DNA of 64,000 nt from Planctomycetaceae bacterium (lineage in GTDB: Bacteria; Planctomycetota; Planctomycetia; Pirellulales; Pirellulaceae). The stretch covers positions 1-64,000 of the forward strand of contig PBSM01000188.1 in NCBI GenBank assembly GCA_002726245.1, read 5' to 3'. The position numbers and the translations under genes are program-made. The notes under the pieces were generated by a model. The model had not been told where the DNA came from and did not search any database. It worked only from the letters and a program-made list of their open reading frames with translations. Shown here piece by piece: positions 18,301 through 33,300 of the stretch. Numbering within the stretch: the first letter of the stretch is position 1; every line of letters starts with the position of its first letter.

Positions 18301-21300
18301 CCCGAAACCAGCGATACCGTGCCACCTTCATCCGACGTCGGACTCACGCCCGTCACGGTCAGGATCTCGAGTACTTCGTCAATCGCTGTCAAAGGCCCGG
18401 TCCCGTCGTTTACAAGTAGGTCGATTGCGTCGAAGACCAGCATCGTATCTTCGTCGGCGATCTTCGTGTCCTCACCCGGGACGGGCGGGTCGTTGACGGA
18501 CGTGATTGTCACGGTGACCGTGCCGAGGGCACTTTGGTTGATGGGCAAGCCATCGTCGGTCACTTCGTAGACGAACGTATCGGTGCCAACGAAGTCGATC
18601 GGAGGAGTGTAGGTTATCTCGCCGTTGCTGATCGAGGCCGTGCCACCGTTCGTACTGTTGATCTCTATCGCCCCGCCCGGCAACGCTGCCGTCAGGTTCT
18701 GCGCACTCTCATTGGCTGGCCCACGAGAATCGTTGGCCCGCAGAATCGAAGCGTTGAAAGTGACAGGCACGTCTTCCTGCGTTGTCAGGACGTCCGGACC
18801 GGCCGTTGGTGGATCATTGACAGCGGCCACCACAATCGGAATAGTCGCGTCTGCCGACAGAGTTGCCGTAGCTCCGGGAGGATTGCCAGTGTTGCCCTGA
18901 TCGTTGGCCGTAATGACCAGCATGTCGGTGCCGTTGAAGTCCTGGTCACCGCGGTAGGTCAGCCCAGTGGCTGCTGACAACATGCTTGCCAGCGATGCAG
19001 CGCTTCCGCTCAATGCGATGCGGTTCGTGCCGTTCGTATTGCCGACAATCGACAAGCCGCCGACCGAGTTGATCGTCAGAATACCGTCGCTGACTTCCAG
19101 CGTGACATCTAATTGGCCAGTTGCCGAATCGACATCAGTAATCGACAAGTTCTCCAGAGCCGATACGACGTCTTCGGTCGCGGGCAACGTCGTTGGGCCG
19201 GAGATGACCGGGGCGTCGTTGACGGCGGTCACCGTAACGGTAAAGGTGTCGGTGACCGACGTCCCAATTTGATCGGTTGCTTGAACGATAATCTCAGCAA
19301 CACCACTCTGATTCTCTTGATAATCCAGCGTCAGGACAGACGACGGCAAGGTGCAAGTGGCTGCGCCGGTGGGGCAGCTTTCGACGAGCCCTGGATTCGT
19401 GTTGCCAACCACCGAGAGCGTCAGGCTATCACCATCCCAGGGGTTGATGTCTGGATCCGCGAAGACACTCGGGAAGAGCTCGATCTCAGTGCTCGCAGAG
19501 TCTTCATCAACGTCCACATCGGCGATGGGATTCGCCACAACCGGCAGATCATTGACAGCGTTGACCGACAAAGTAAACGTCTGCATTCCCGAGGTATTGA
19601 TGTGTGGAGCTGAGCCATTTCCATCGTCGCTCAACCTGACGGAGATCACGGCCGCACCGTTGGTATCTGGCGCGGCACGGAAACTCAACTCGCCAACGTC
19701 TGAGATGCTTGGAGCGACGTCGAAAGTAAGCGTGCCGGCCAGAGTTTGTACCGTCAGGTCGAAGGCCAACTGCTGTGCGTCCTCGTCGCTTGGTCCTCGT
19801 GAGATGCTTGTCGCAAAATCGGTCACCGTTTGCACGGGGTTCGGCGACCCACCGACTGGTGGAACGTCGTTCTCATCGACAGTCAGATCGACTTGAGTAG
19901 TTGCCGCGTTCTGATCAACCAACTGGAACGTTGGCGGGTCGTTAATGGGATCAACCGTAATCGTAAACGATTGCGGCACGGACGCATTGACGTTCAGCGT
20001 CACACTGCTACCACTGTCCACGAGCGTCAGCATGACGACCGCGGACCCATTCGAGTTCGCCTGAGGCTGGTAGATCAGCGTTCCCGTGGATGCATCAACT
20101 TGTGGCGGAACGTTGAACGTCAGGTTGCCCGTGAAGTTGACGTTGAACTGCAAGACTTGGCCATCTTCGTCGGAAGGAGAAGGCGGCCCGGGCGAGATGT
20201 CGGTCACGAAGCCGGGCAGCGTCTGCAACAATGCGTCTTCGTTGATTGTTTGGCTGAGGCCCGCGATGTTGAACGTGGGAGCGTCGTTGACGGCGTCCAC
20301 GGAAATCGTAAACGTCTGGAACTGCGATGTATTGATGTTGGGAAAGACGCCGCTCTCATTGTCCTGCAGTGCAACGCGGAAAACCGATAGGCCATTGCTG
20401 TGAGCCGCGGTTTCAAAGCTCAACTTGCCGGACGGGTCGATTACTGGCGGAGAAGAGAAGACGAGTTCGCTGTCACTATTCAACAGCAGCGGCGTAGTGA
20501 AAGTCTTCGTCTGCACACCTTCATCCGTGGCCGTGGGTGGGCCAGCGGCGACGCCGGTCGCCCAATCAGCCAGCTCCTGCGCGCCAGAGTCTTCGTCAAT
20601 CGTGATATTCGGGCCCTTGACGAATTGGGGTGCATCATTGATTGCATTGACCGTGATATCGAACGTCTGGACGGCTGAGGCGACGCCACCGAGCAAGCAG
20701 TTGTCAGACGGCGTGCCAGGCGAACCGTTATCACATAGCCGAACACTGACCGTAGCCGTTCCATTCGTATCGCGAGCCGCTTCGTACGTTAAGGTGCCGG
20801 TGATCGAGTCGATCGCTAACGACTCGAACGTCAGCGTGTCGCTACCTTGCGTCAGAATGTTGACGATTTCGAAAGACACGATCTGAGACGTCTCGTCAAC
20901 GGCTGCTGCGGGCCCACGCAGGATATCCGTTACGAAGCTAGATACAGTCTGAAAACCGGCATCTTCATTCGACGGCGGAGGATTGCTGGCAATGGTGAAT
21001 GAAGGCGGATCGTTCACGGCAACTACAGTGAGACCGACCGTCCGAGACACGACGTTATTGCCACTGGCCAGCGAGCCGGGCGTGTTGCCAAGGTCATCGA
21101 CAGTGATCACAAAGCCGGACAAACCGTTGAAATGCGCGGACGGCCGATAGGTCAAGCCATTGATCGCTTTATCGATACCAACCAAGGTTCCCTGAAGCTC
21201 GATGAAGGACGAGCCGTCCAGCGTGCCATTGAGGAACAGCACGTCCGATGCGTCAACGAGTTCCAGTATGCCATTGTCCACATCGAGCGTGGCTCGAAGA

Positions 21301-24300
21301 TCTCCGCTGCCGGCGTCCGCATCCGAAACGGTCAAGCCCGTGAAAGTCTCAGAAGTGTCTTCGGCGAGCGTGCCGAAACCCGTCGTGGAGGGCAGCGTGA
21401 TGATCGGCGCATCATTCGTCGCGGTCACGGATATCGTGATTGTCCCAAGCCGCTCCTGGTCTGGTGCCGGACTATTGCCATTGTCATTAACGCGAACGAC
21501 GACTTCGGCGTTTCCGCTGAATTCGAATCCGCCGGTGTAGATAAGACCAGTCCCCGCCGCGAACGTGTTGTTAATGGCACCGATCGAACTCGTAATCGTG
21601 ACGGTGCTGGTGCCGTTGTTCTGCACGTCGCTCAGAGAGACGCCGTTCCCTAGATCCGTCTTGACATCGAGCCGTCCACTCGGAGCACTAAGCGTGACAG
21701 TAATGAGGCCCACCTGCGGCCCATTGCCTTCGTCAATGTCGATGTCGCCAACGACGATTCCAGGAACGTTCTGCGGTGTCTCTTCGAAGCCGGACTGATT
21801 CGGTGGCAGCAGCAATGTCGGTTGATCGTTCACAGCTTGAACAACCAACGTGAAGGAAGTTTCAACGGTTCTTAGTGCATGATCCGTCGCGCGAAGCGTG
21901 ATAACTGCCTCGCCGTGAGCGTTCGCGGTCTGTGTCAGATTCAGCATCGTGCCCGTCAGAGAACTCGTGCTGCCGCTGAGACTCGCCTGGACGATTGCGG
22001 GATTGTCATTGCTGACGATCTCAATGACCAACTTGTCATTGCGTGGAACGATATCAGCGTCGTCGAATGTATTGGTCAAATCGACCACCAACTGACTGGG
22101 ATCGACGTCGATCTGATCTTCAAAGATCGGACCGTGAGACATCGGCGTGGCCGTCGGTGCGACGTTCGAAATAATGGTCACGACATGATCTTCGACCTCC
22201 CCATCTACGACAATACCGTCGGGCGCAAGACCGCCTACCGTACTAATACGGAATCGAGCGAATGTCGTACCGAGCTTGGCTCCGACCGGCGGTGCTTCAA
22301 GATTGCGCTGATTGAATCCCGTCACGACCGGTTCGCTGTCCAGCACTTTCTCGTTGTCTTCCCAGTCACCGTCTTGATCAAAGTCGATCCATGCATCGAC
22401 AAAGCCGATGCCCGAGGATTGGATCGTCACGGGTGTGCGGAAAGCGAAGACCTCGCCACTTTCGATCACGGTGGGCGTGATCACTCCGTTGATGCTGATG
22501 CCGTTGCCGAGCAGTTCGTCGTTGTCATCAACAAGATCGTCCGTCAACCCCGACGCGGGTGTCGGTGCGTCCGTTTCTGTGTCGATCGCGGTATCACTCC
22601 CCACAGGTCCAAAGAACAGCGGGTTACGCCGCAGGACCGCGTGACGAGCACCGTCGTTTGCCAGCAGCGTCGGATAGCGTCCGGGAATCTCATCGAATGG
22701 AAGAGGGCCATCGAACGGGTCCGGAGCATCGCCAAAGTCGAGTCCTGTACCGACCGTCAGAATCGTAAACCGTGTCTCGCCGTCTGGTTGATTCGCCCGC
22801 AGAGCGTTGCCCGCTGTATCGCGAATCGCGGGGATCGCCGTTTGGTTGATTCCGGTTACGGTTGATGCGCCATCGAGGATGATCTTTCCATCGCCCGTCG
22901 CGCGGGCCACAACGTCAACCAGTTGGCTGCGGTTGATCTCCTTAACGATTCGCCCAGCAATGCGCGTCTTTGTGAATTCAGGAGTGTTCTTCACGGGAAT
23001 TGGAATTGCTCCACCCGACACTCCCGCACTGCCAATGTTCCCGATGAAGTTGATCGTCAGGTCGAAGTCTACTGCCCCGGTGGGTTCGCCGAGTAACACA
23101 TCGCCGTTGGGAAGCTTCTGAGGATTCAAGCCGAGATTTGCCGCCTGCAGTGCCGCAAGGACGTTGTTCGCAACATCGTCTTTCGAGAAGGTGGTATCAA
23201 CGATGATGCCAACCGTATTCGCCGTCCGTAGTCCATCGTTATCGAATTCAAACGTGACACTCTGCGTGCCGCTACGAACAGTGAACTGATCACCGTCAAA
23301 GACACCATTCAATCCGCCGCCGCTCGCTGGCAGAAGCAACTGAAGCGGGCCCGTGACACCTGGCATTCCGATTTGGATGAGGTTCGTGCCTGCCGTGTCC
23401 AAGATGTGGCCGACCTCGCCTCCAATGTGGATGATTCCGTTGCCGAGATGCTCGATGTCCGGCAAGTTAAATCCCGCAGCCTGAAGTGCAACGACGATCC
23501 TGTCAGCGAGGTCTTCGTGCGTGTCTTGGAGGACATACGGCAGTTGCGTGTTGTTCGGATCGAAGATGCCGTCTCGATCGAACTCGAACATCACGGATTG
23601 GACCGTTGTCCCATCATCAAATGAGAAACTGAAAAGGTCACCGTCGCCGACGACTTCCGCTGTCCCAGAGAGCGCGATCCGTGTCCCGGTGAGGTCGATG
23701 GAATGTGTTCCCGGTATACCGAGGTGAACCCGGCCGTTACCGAGATTCTCGGGCTCCAGGCCGATACCGGCACCGCCAAGAATGTTGACGATCGAGTCCG
23801 CAACGTCATCTAACGAGTCGTTGAGTGTAAACGGAATGAGCACATTGTTCGGATCGAAGATGCTGTTCCGATTAAACTCAAACACCGTCGGCGTGGGAGC
23901 GCCACCTGTGATGGTGAACGTATCACCGTCCCGAATACCACCTTGAACGCCGACAATCGGAAGTTCGAATGTCAAGAGTTCGGGCACTTCCAACGTGTAG
24001 CCACGCTCAAACTCGAAGACAGCCGTTCCGTTCGAGTTGTCGGAGACCGTAAACTGGTCGCCGTCTGCGATCTCAAGGACGCTCGGCGGGTTGAGCAGAA
24101 GCCGATCCTTGTTGTTGAGCAGAATGGTATAGGCACTCGCGGGACGCCAAACGCCGGAGGCTGGCGTCAACAGGATGGTCGCGCTCGTATGGGCGTAGCC
24201 CAAAGTGAAGTCAACACCGGCAAACAGTTCGCGACCGTTCTCGAACAGCCGCACGGTGTTCTCGTTGATCGTAGCTGCATCGATTCCAGTGCCCTCAAAC

Positions 24301-27300
24301 GGGAGTCTGCCTCCGCGACCATCCTTGAGAAGAATGGAGAACTCACGAGGGTTACCTTCCTTGACATGCACGACCGTCTCGTTCGGATCCAAGTCCCGAG
24401 CCAGATCCTCTTCAATGGGCGGCGTGAGTTCGCCAATGCGGTCCACCGGATTGGTTAGGACTGCGAATGGACCGAGCACATCAGCGCGGTCCACCGCTCC
24501 GCGATCCTTGAAGACGTCGGAGCCAAAGCCGAATGACGAGTTTTGCGAAGGATCATCGACTCGCAATTGGCCGAACACGTCTCGTTCCGGCGCGAGGATT
24601 GGCGAAGGCGGAATGCCCAGAGGAGCCTTGACATTGACGTACGACCCACGGTCAGCTAGCGAGTTGCGCGAACTGTCAATCGCCAACGATCCGGCAACGA
24701 GGTAGAAATTACCAGTGTCGGCATCGACGAACAGAGGGTCGGTATCGGCGATCTCAATGGCATCGGCGCCTTGAGCGGACGTCATGTGGAACAAGTTCGC
24801 GCCAAGGATTACCTCGGCGGTTCCGTTATCGCTCGCAACCACCACGCCGTCGGTCACATCCGAGAAGATATTATTGAGAATCGTCGCGCTGACTTCGGAG
24901 CTAAGTTCCACGCCATTGGAGTCATTACCGCCGAAAAACGTGTTGTTCACGATTCGCAGGAATGGAACCGTGCGGCCATTGCCCGACGCGCTCACAGCGG
25001 CCATGCCTGCTTCAGCAACGATGTTGTTGACGAGTGTGATCCCGGGAACTAAGTTCGCCGTGTTCGGCTCTGGACCACGCAGGGCAGAGTTCGGTGATAC
25101 CCCAGGCGAAACCAGAATTCCCACCCCGCTGACCCCCGTGATCCTGTTAGAACCGATCACGATGTGGCCTTGCTCACGCTCTAGATTGACGTCGCCCAAT
25201 CGTTCGTAGTCGTTGGCATTGTCCACCGACTCGACGTTGACAACGGCCGTTCCGGTGAGGTGTTCCGACGCGGTCGCCATGATCGCCACGTCCGTGAATG
25301 GACCGTCGGTAAGCAGCTCATCGACAGCGTCGATCGAGAAGTCAACCCAATCGAGACCCGCGGGAATCGTTACCGTCGGGGCCGTTCGCGCTTCAGTCGG
25401 ATCGCTGCTCATCAGCGAAACAACAAGCGGCTGATCATTCGGTGTGTTTCTCGTCACACGAGCCGAACTAGCACCCGCTCCCGCATCTTCCGCAAAGCTG
25501 ACGGGGCCGAGAATGCTGACCGTGAGTTCGGCAATGTCCAGATCGACGATATCTAGCTGGTCCGTAATGATGTCGTAGCCGTTAAGTTCTGGCGTGGACC
25601 GATCAACATCGACGATCACAGTCCGCGTGCCGTCAGCAAGACCATCGACAACGCCCAAGATAGGAATCGTCATCATCGCGGTCGCTTCACCCGCATTGAA
25701 GGACAACACGGCCGGCATGCCGCCGTTGAGTTCCACTTCCGGCGAGCCAACAACCGTGACTGTCAGCGGCAATGTGACGTCGCCGGTTCGCGTGACGCGA
25801 ACTTCCGCTGCGTTACCCTCATCAATGGCATCGACGTCAGAGCTGCTGCCATCGACGACTTCGATGAGCAACCCGCGTGGTGGCGGTGGATTATCGGCAA
25901 CGGTGAGGGTGCTCGATATACCTCCCAGCCGCGGGTCGGACGCCGTTAGCGCAAAGTCGATGGCCTGATTTCCGTCGAGCAACAGGTCGTCCAAAGAGTC
26001 GATATCGAACTCGACGGTACTCGAACCGGCCGGCAAGATCACCTGGAGCACGTTGCTCAAATCGCCCCCGTAGATATTCACTTCGTCGCCAGTCGCGTCC
26101 GCTCCGCCGGCGTCCGTCGCCTGGACTGTGAAAGTGATTGGCGCACTATTCGCGTCTCTCCAGACCGACCGTGTGTCACGGCCTTCCAGATTGTTGACCG
26201 TAATAACACCACGCGCGGCTCGCATCCCATCGCGCTCGTTGATCGAAGTCGTTGGATTTCCGTTCCGGTCGAGGAACGTCAACTCCACCAAAGAAAGCGG
26301 CAAGTCCGCATCGTGCACGTAGATCGACGCAATGGCTCGGTTGTGCAGCACAGCCGACGTAGGCAAAACCGAAGCGGAAACAACAGCTCGCTGGCGCGAA
26401 CCGTCACCATCCAAGTCGTAGTCCGCGTCAATGATGCCGTCGGGAAGGCCCTCGATGAAGAAGCTTATTTCGGTACATTCCGGAACCGTCGTCGTGGCGT
26501 CGCAAGCCGGAATGATCAGGGCCAGCGATGGCACGAGAGCGCCAGTGATCGGACTCACGATCGCGACTTCGTCGCTGGCCGGGCTTCCCGCACGCTCGGG
26601 ATCGAAAACTGCCAGGAAGACCTGTAGTGGCGAACCGGTCTGCGAGTTGTTCTGACGGGTTACGGTAACGCTCGCCCGCTCGCCAGCTTCGGAGATCACC
26701 GGACGGTCGATCGTAACGGTCAAAGACGGATCCTCGTCGTCCGCTACAAACAGGCTCGTCGTTGCGCCTCCGGTGACGGTGAACGTTACCTCGCGTTCAT
26801 GATCGGTCACTGCGTTGGGGATGGTATCAAGCGTGATCGGGCGAGCCGTCTGATTCGCGGCAAAGATGGCGTCTGCCGTGTCGGGCGCGAACGTATCACC
26901 AGCAGGGATGCGAACACTCCCACTCGGCGACGCATCAACCGTGACCGTAAAGTCATCACCCGTGAACGGTCTACGCACTACGACATTCGCCGTATTCGCA
27001 ACACTACCGCTGTCTTCTAGGATTACGCCTTGGGCAACAACACCGACGCTGTCCTCAAACACACCGACAATGTAGTTGTCTTCGTTGTCGTCGATCTCGA
27101 GCGTGGCCGTTGCAAAAATCGTGGGACTCAGGCGAGCGGTAATCACCGTCGGAGTCGGGCTTGGATCGTTCGGCGCGGCGAGCGTATCGTTAATTGTCAG
27201 GACAGGTACATCGACAAAAGCTCGCCCTGCCGGAATCGTGACCGTGCTGAAAGGGAGCGTGATATCCGGGCCGGTCGCATCAAACGTGACCGTGGCATCG

Positions 27301-30300
27301 TTGTCTAAATCGCCACTTCGTACAATACGGATGTACGTCGCGGGCAGGGGCTGTGCAAAGCTGTTACTGTACGCTTCGCTCAACTGCGAAGTACCTACCT
27401 CAATCGAGAGCGTTGGATCGTTCGCGTCAATCACGTCGAGCAGTTCGCTATCGATTCGCTGCAACGAGTTGATCGTCGCTTTTGCCACGATCTCGATCGT
27501 CTGATCGCCGTCGGAAATGGAGTCAAGGCGCGCGGTAATGTCGAACGTCGCAAAAGCCGCTCCATCAGGAATCTCGACCGTCACGGGATTCCCAACGGCG
27601 ACGCCAGTTAGATCGACTTCGTCCGAAAAGGCGAAAGGAGACTGAAGGTCGCGTGCCTCAATGGTGACCGTCAGAATTCCAGCCGTCGAACCGCTGCGCG
27701 TCACCCTCCCTGTGGTCATTGTCACCGTTCCAGGTGGCTCATCGATTTGAGTCGCCGTCAATTCGAGAAGAAGATCGCCTTCATCCAATACCGTCAGCGT
27801 CTGCGTATCACTTCCTAAACCATCCGAGAAGGCGGTGACGCTGACAACCTGATCGCCATCGAAGAAGTCGTCATCGATGGCGGTGATCGCGAAAGTCACG
27901 TCATTGGCATTCGCCGGAATTGTGACGGAAATCGGAATCGAGATCTCGCGGGCAGCCCGCGGATCAATCGTTCCGGTGCCGGGGTTGGGGTCCACGTTCG
28001 TTAAGTGTGCAACTAAATTGACGTCCAACGGCCCGGTATTGGTTGTGTTGCGGGTAACCGTCCCGACAGCACTGCCGCCGAGTTCGGAGATGGAAGCGAG
28101 ATCGATACCGAGGGTTAACTGAGCCGACTCGACATCTAAAACGTCCAGGTTGCCGGGGGTAACTGGGATTGAAGGTCCGGTCGGCGCCGCGACTACGATC
28201 TTAACCGGCTGGGTCAGGTCAGCGATCAAGTCCGCGTTACCGGTAATCGTGACTTGAGCCGTCGCAACACCCGAGACGAAATCGACGGTGGCCGAAGACA
28301 ACGTCACTTCGTCCGTTATCAATCCGGTTGCCGGGTCAATAGCCATCACCGTAACACCCAACAGATCGCTCGACAGGTCGCCCGTCCGTGTAATCGTGGC
28401 GATGGTCGAGTTGTTGGCACCAGTTTCGGCAATCGTCGCGTCGGCTACATCAACAAACAAGTGTTCTCGCTCGTTGCCCGTCGTCACATCGATCAGCGTC
28501 GCATGCAGTAGATCAATGGTAGGGCTGTTCGCGGCCAGAGGTTTTGTCATCGGAATGACAACGAAGTCGGCAATCCCATTGATCGCATCGACGACCAGAT
28601 GCGCCACTTCGCCGGCCGTCTCAGTTCCGGCGATTTCAAGGCGGACATGGTTTGAATCCCAGACACCATTCGAATCGAATTCGAAGACCGGCGGAGGATC
28701 CAAGATTCCGTCGCTGATCGAGAACAACTGTCCGTCCAGGACAGACGCACCTTCGGGCACGCTCAAGGAACGGCCCGACGTCAGGCGATCATTCGTATCA
28801 AACTGGCGGAAGATCAGCGTCTCGGTGCTCGCTTCCGACACTGGGTTGCCAAGCTCGCCGAGCCGAGACTCGATGATCTCCGTGCTGCGGCGGATTTCCA
28901 ACTGATAATCACCCGTGAGAAGTTCTTGCGGTGCGTCCGGATTGCGCGGCGGGGCGGTGAACGCTGTGGAGCCTTGCGGTGCGCCAGTGACTAGTTCACC
29001 ACGCTCGGTAAACCCGACAATGATGTCATCGACATAGAAGCCTTCGAAGCGATTGTTCAAGGCTCGATCGAGATCGTTCAAACCCTGGCCGGAAGCTTCT
29101 ACAATCGCGGGAAGCGTAGGATCGTTCAGATTGCCCGCCGTGCTAAAGTCGAATCGCAGTTGTAGGTCCGACTCGCCGGCGAAGTCCGCGAGATCGATGC
29201 GAGCCTGCCGCCAGCCTCCGCCGTTGTACAGTTGTTGCACGCCTTGATTCGGGCTGACTGCCCAAGCATCTCGAGAGGCGCTGGCGAAGCTAGGCAGTTC
29301 GGCGTCGCCGGTATCATCCGTCGATGTGAGCGAGTTGTTCGTGGCGACCAACTCCCACGAGGCTCCTTCGTCTCGAGAGACAAAGACGCGAGCGCTGTCC
29401 AAGAAGCCGCCGTTGTTACTTCCCGTAGCGTTTTCCGTTTGCAGGAAGTAGTTGAAATACAAAGTTGGCTTGTCAGTCCCGCTATATCCTTGCAAGCTGA
29501 ACTCGTCTGTCACCAAACTCCCTTGGGATCCACCGGGCAGGTTATACGTATTCCGAATCGTCGAGTTGCTGGACAGATCGAACTGGGCGTTCGCATCGAT
29601 GATTCCGAACTGATTGCTTCCGTGATAGCGATAGTTGGTGAACTGCGTGTTGCTAACGAACTGGTCCAGCCCGAAATAGAAGCTCGCTCCACCTTGCGAG
29701 TCTTGTTGAATTCGGTTCTCGGGGTCGCCCGGTAATCCAATATTGTTGCGTTGGAAGGACGTCAGCTTGCTATCGTCAAAGGCCGATGTAACACCGTGCC
29801 CGGGCTGGTCCGTCTGGCCGCGACGTGCTGTCGGATGCCAGAGATTGAAGTCCAGAGGCGAGAAGGCTAGACCCTGAGCATTGGCGATCGAAATCGGGAC
29901 GCCGAATGCGTCCGATGCGTCCGTCGCGCCATCCCCATTGGCGTCGCCGCTTGGCGTGAAGACGTTCGCAGGCTTACCGAACTGATCCATCGCATACATC
30001 CAGCCATTGGTCGTCACGGCAAAGAGCGTGTCGGCATAGGCTCCGCCTTCAACATTCTGTGGGCCGAGCGTCAAACCAGAGAAGGGCACGCCGCGACCGA
30101 CCACGTTCGCGCTGAAATCAACGACCGAGGTCGCGGCCGCATTGATGGGGTTGATTTCCGCGAACTCACCAGCATTGGTAACAGCAAACAGACGTGAGCC
30201 AACAGCCTGGAGCCCCGTGATGAGGCCGTTCAATCCGCTAACTAGGCCGATGTTCGTCGGAGTTACGCCGAGTAGTCCGGGCGAGTTGAACAACCGCGAG

Positions 30301-33300
30301 TTACTCCCCTCGTGTACGGCCAGGAAGTACCGATACGAGACGGTCGGCGCTTGCGTTGTCGTTCCCCCGTTCCGCGACGAGACGAAGGAGGTCAACGCGG
30401 CAGCGTTTGGAGTGCTAGGTAGGTTGACATAGTCTAAGGAGTCTAGCAGAGCCCCCGGTATTGTCCCGACGTCAAACTCATCGAAAACACCTGCCACCGT
30501 AGGGTTCGTCGGAATGTCGCGATACCCGACCAACCGCCCGTCGGAGCGCATATCAAGATCGACGAACCCGGTAGCCTGGAACAAGGGGCCGCTCGCGGCA
30601 AGATTCGACAATACGACTTCACCCGTTCGCGGATTGATCGTCGAGACTAGGGTGGGATCCGTGACGAACAGTTGCACGTCTTCTAATGAGAAGGGACGCA
30701 CACTCGTACTGAGCGACTCGATGCTGTGGATGTCGAGGATCGGTTCCTCATGTTGAGGCAACACTTCGACGGCCCGCCCGTCGGCATCGATGTTCGAGAC
30801 GAAGCCCGTGAAGCCGATGTGATCTTCCACGATCCTCTGGACCGAGCTAATCGGCTCTAACCGAACGCTCGTGTTTGGTGCCCCGGACAGGGTGGAAGTG
30901 ATGGCCGTGGGGATCTGGCCATTCGAGGCGACAGCCACGAAGTACGTGTGGCTCGAGCCAGCCGCCCGGTTGCCGGCCGGCAGTTGCACGGTGCCGATGA
31001 AGGGATCCAGAACGCCAACCGTCCCTCGCGAGAGGTCGTCCAGATCACTGCTCTCGTTAGGTTTTGGCCGGTCGTCGGAGATGTCGGAATCTCGGCCCAT
31101 AAGAATCAGACGGCCGTTCTCGTCGTAGACGGCCAACACGGTGTCGGCGCGAGTCAACCCGTCGGCATAGTCGATGTCAAAAGCGGTGGCGAAGGACTTA
31201 TCAGCTCCGAGCGAAGCATCGACCAGGTTATAGTCGAGCGTGAAGCTGTACCAATCGACCTCGTTGCTGGCGGCCAAGTCGCCTCCAACGCTAATCGTAT
31301 TCTTATCCGTGATCAGCAGGTTCCCCAAGCTCTGAGCACTGCCAAGAGAGTTGTGCGTGGCCGTTGTTTCACCCTCGTCGCCGGCGAGCGATGAGTGTTC
31401 GGGGAGTCCTTGAATGTGGATACCGTTGGTAGCAAAACGGATATCCGCGTGGCGAACCGTCGAGCCCGGCTCTTCATCTTTCTGACGCAAACGGACTTGT
31501 AGTTGGTAGTCGCCACGTGTCAAACCACCGCTTGTGTCGTTTTCATTACCAGGAGCTGGTTGGCTGCGAACTCGAACGAAGTAGGTGTTCAAGCCGGGCA
31601 GTCCGGGCAGAACAACTCGCATACCAGCGTCGCGAAGGTTGGACGAAAACCAGTCGGGACCATCGTGTTCGTCTTTAAGCAGGTGCAGTGCGGTAACGCT
31701 GGGCTGCACGCCGCCACTCAGAGTGTCGTTGTCGAGCGACCTCGCCAAAAACTGACCTTGGGAATCGATCAATTCGACGACGGTGTCTAGCGTGCTGGCG
31801 GTCCGGTCGATGTCAAACCAGACTTCGGTTCCCGATTCGGCGGAGAAGCTGTACACATCCACATCGCCTGGATCATCAAAGCTGACCGCACCGCGAACCT
31901 CAAACCCTAGCCGACGATTTTCGTCGCCACTCTGTTCGTTGGGTGCAAGATCGCCCAGGAACTGCGCCTGTCCAGGGATCGCGTTCGTATCTAGCCCATC
32001 CGAGAAGGCTGGCTCAATCTCGTTAAATACGGCAACGTTTCGATCATTACTGAATTGATCCAGCGTAACGCCGGTGAAGCCGCCGGAGACCGCGCCTCCG
32101 CAAGCTCCCCCCAACGTCTCCAACTGCGCAAGACCTTCCGATGTAAATCCGGCACCGACGGTGCAATCCGACAGAGCCGTCAACACAACAGGGAAGCCAG
32201 GTTGTCCCAGGACTTGAACCGCTCCTCCGATGCGATCGGAGATATCTGAGGGCAACCCTGTTGCTGTAAACCCAGCCCCGCTCGCCCCGCTCTGGAACTT
32301 GATCACCAGACTTTCTGTCGGCTTGCTTTGCAAGGTCAAGCCGCCGAGCCCATGCAGATTTGGCACCTGGATGTTACTTGTCACCACATGAACAATGTCG
32401 GTGTCGTCCCAGACACCTTCTGTCGTGAGTTCTTCACCACGCACAAAAATACCGTTCACGCCGTTGCTGACAAGCCGATTCTCAAGAACGAGCGGACCGT
32501 GATTGCTCTCCGTCTCACGCAATTGGTCCAAGAAGCCTGTCGTACGACCTGGGTCGCTAATTCGCTCCGAATTCAAGGCATTGGTGTTGATACTGATCGC
32601 GGCAACCGTACCACCTGGGTCGTTGTTGCGTCGAATAACGTTGTTGATGATGGTGGGCTGCGACCCGCGAACGAAGATCGTGGCTGCGGCGTTGGCCGTC
32701 AAGGTTCCTCGGTCGAGGACAGTACCGCCACCTCCGGTGCTACCGCTGGTCGCCGTAATACCGCCGGCGTTCTCTTCGATCAAGCTGTTCGCGATTCTGA
32801 CGTCCGCTTGATGGATCTCGATCGCATTGAAATTCGCGAACGTACCTTCGATGGCGGTCTGGCCACCGGCGAACGCTTGGTGGATGTGATCCAAGCTGCC
32901 TTCCGACGTCGGGGTGAAGACTAGGCCTGCCCAATCGCCACCGGCGGGCACGGTCGCGTTGCCATCGCTTTGCGTATCGAACGTGCCACCAACTCCGAAC
33001 CTGTCGTCGGCTACCGATGTGAAAAGAATCGGAAGGTCGCCCGTTCCTTCCGCGATCAATTGAGCGCCAACTTCCGCGTGAATTCTCGCAGAGCTGAGCT
33101 TCACGATCACACCAGGATCGATCTGCAGGCGAGCGTCGAGGCGATGGTCGCTCACTCCGGCGTCAGCCAAGTCGGTCACGGTCGGTGTAGCACCAACGAC
33201 GGCATCCGTGTCGATGGAAACGCCTGGAATATCATGCGCCGTAAACTGGCCCGCAAACTGAAGCCTAACCGGAGCTTGCGACAGCGGGCCACCGGTCAGT

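Noticed and set aside
21879-22865. Plus-strand open frame of 328 codons
   Set aside because: Antisense to the GEVED domain and the first cadherin-like repeat of the giant gene, with no recognisable domain or leader.
29900-29960. Extra dockerin in the giant protein (DANGDGATDASD)
   Set aside because: Only one calcium loop is present, without the second half. It is a lone calcium-binding loop in the propeller-like region; the equivalent place in the neighbour has a related DTDLDGRPD loop.
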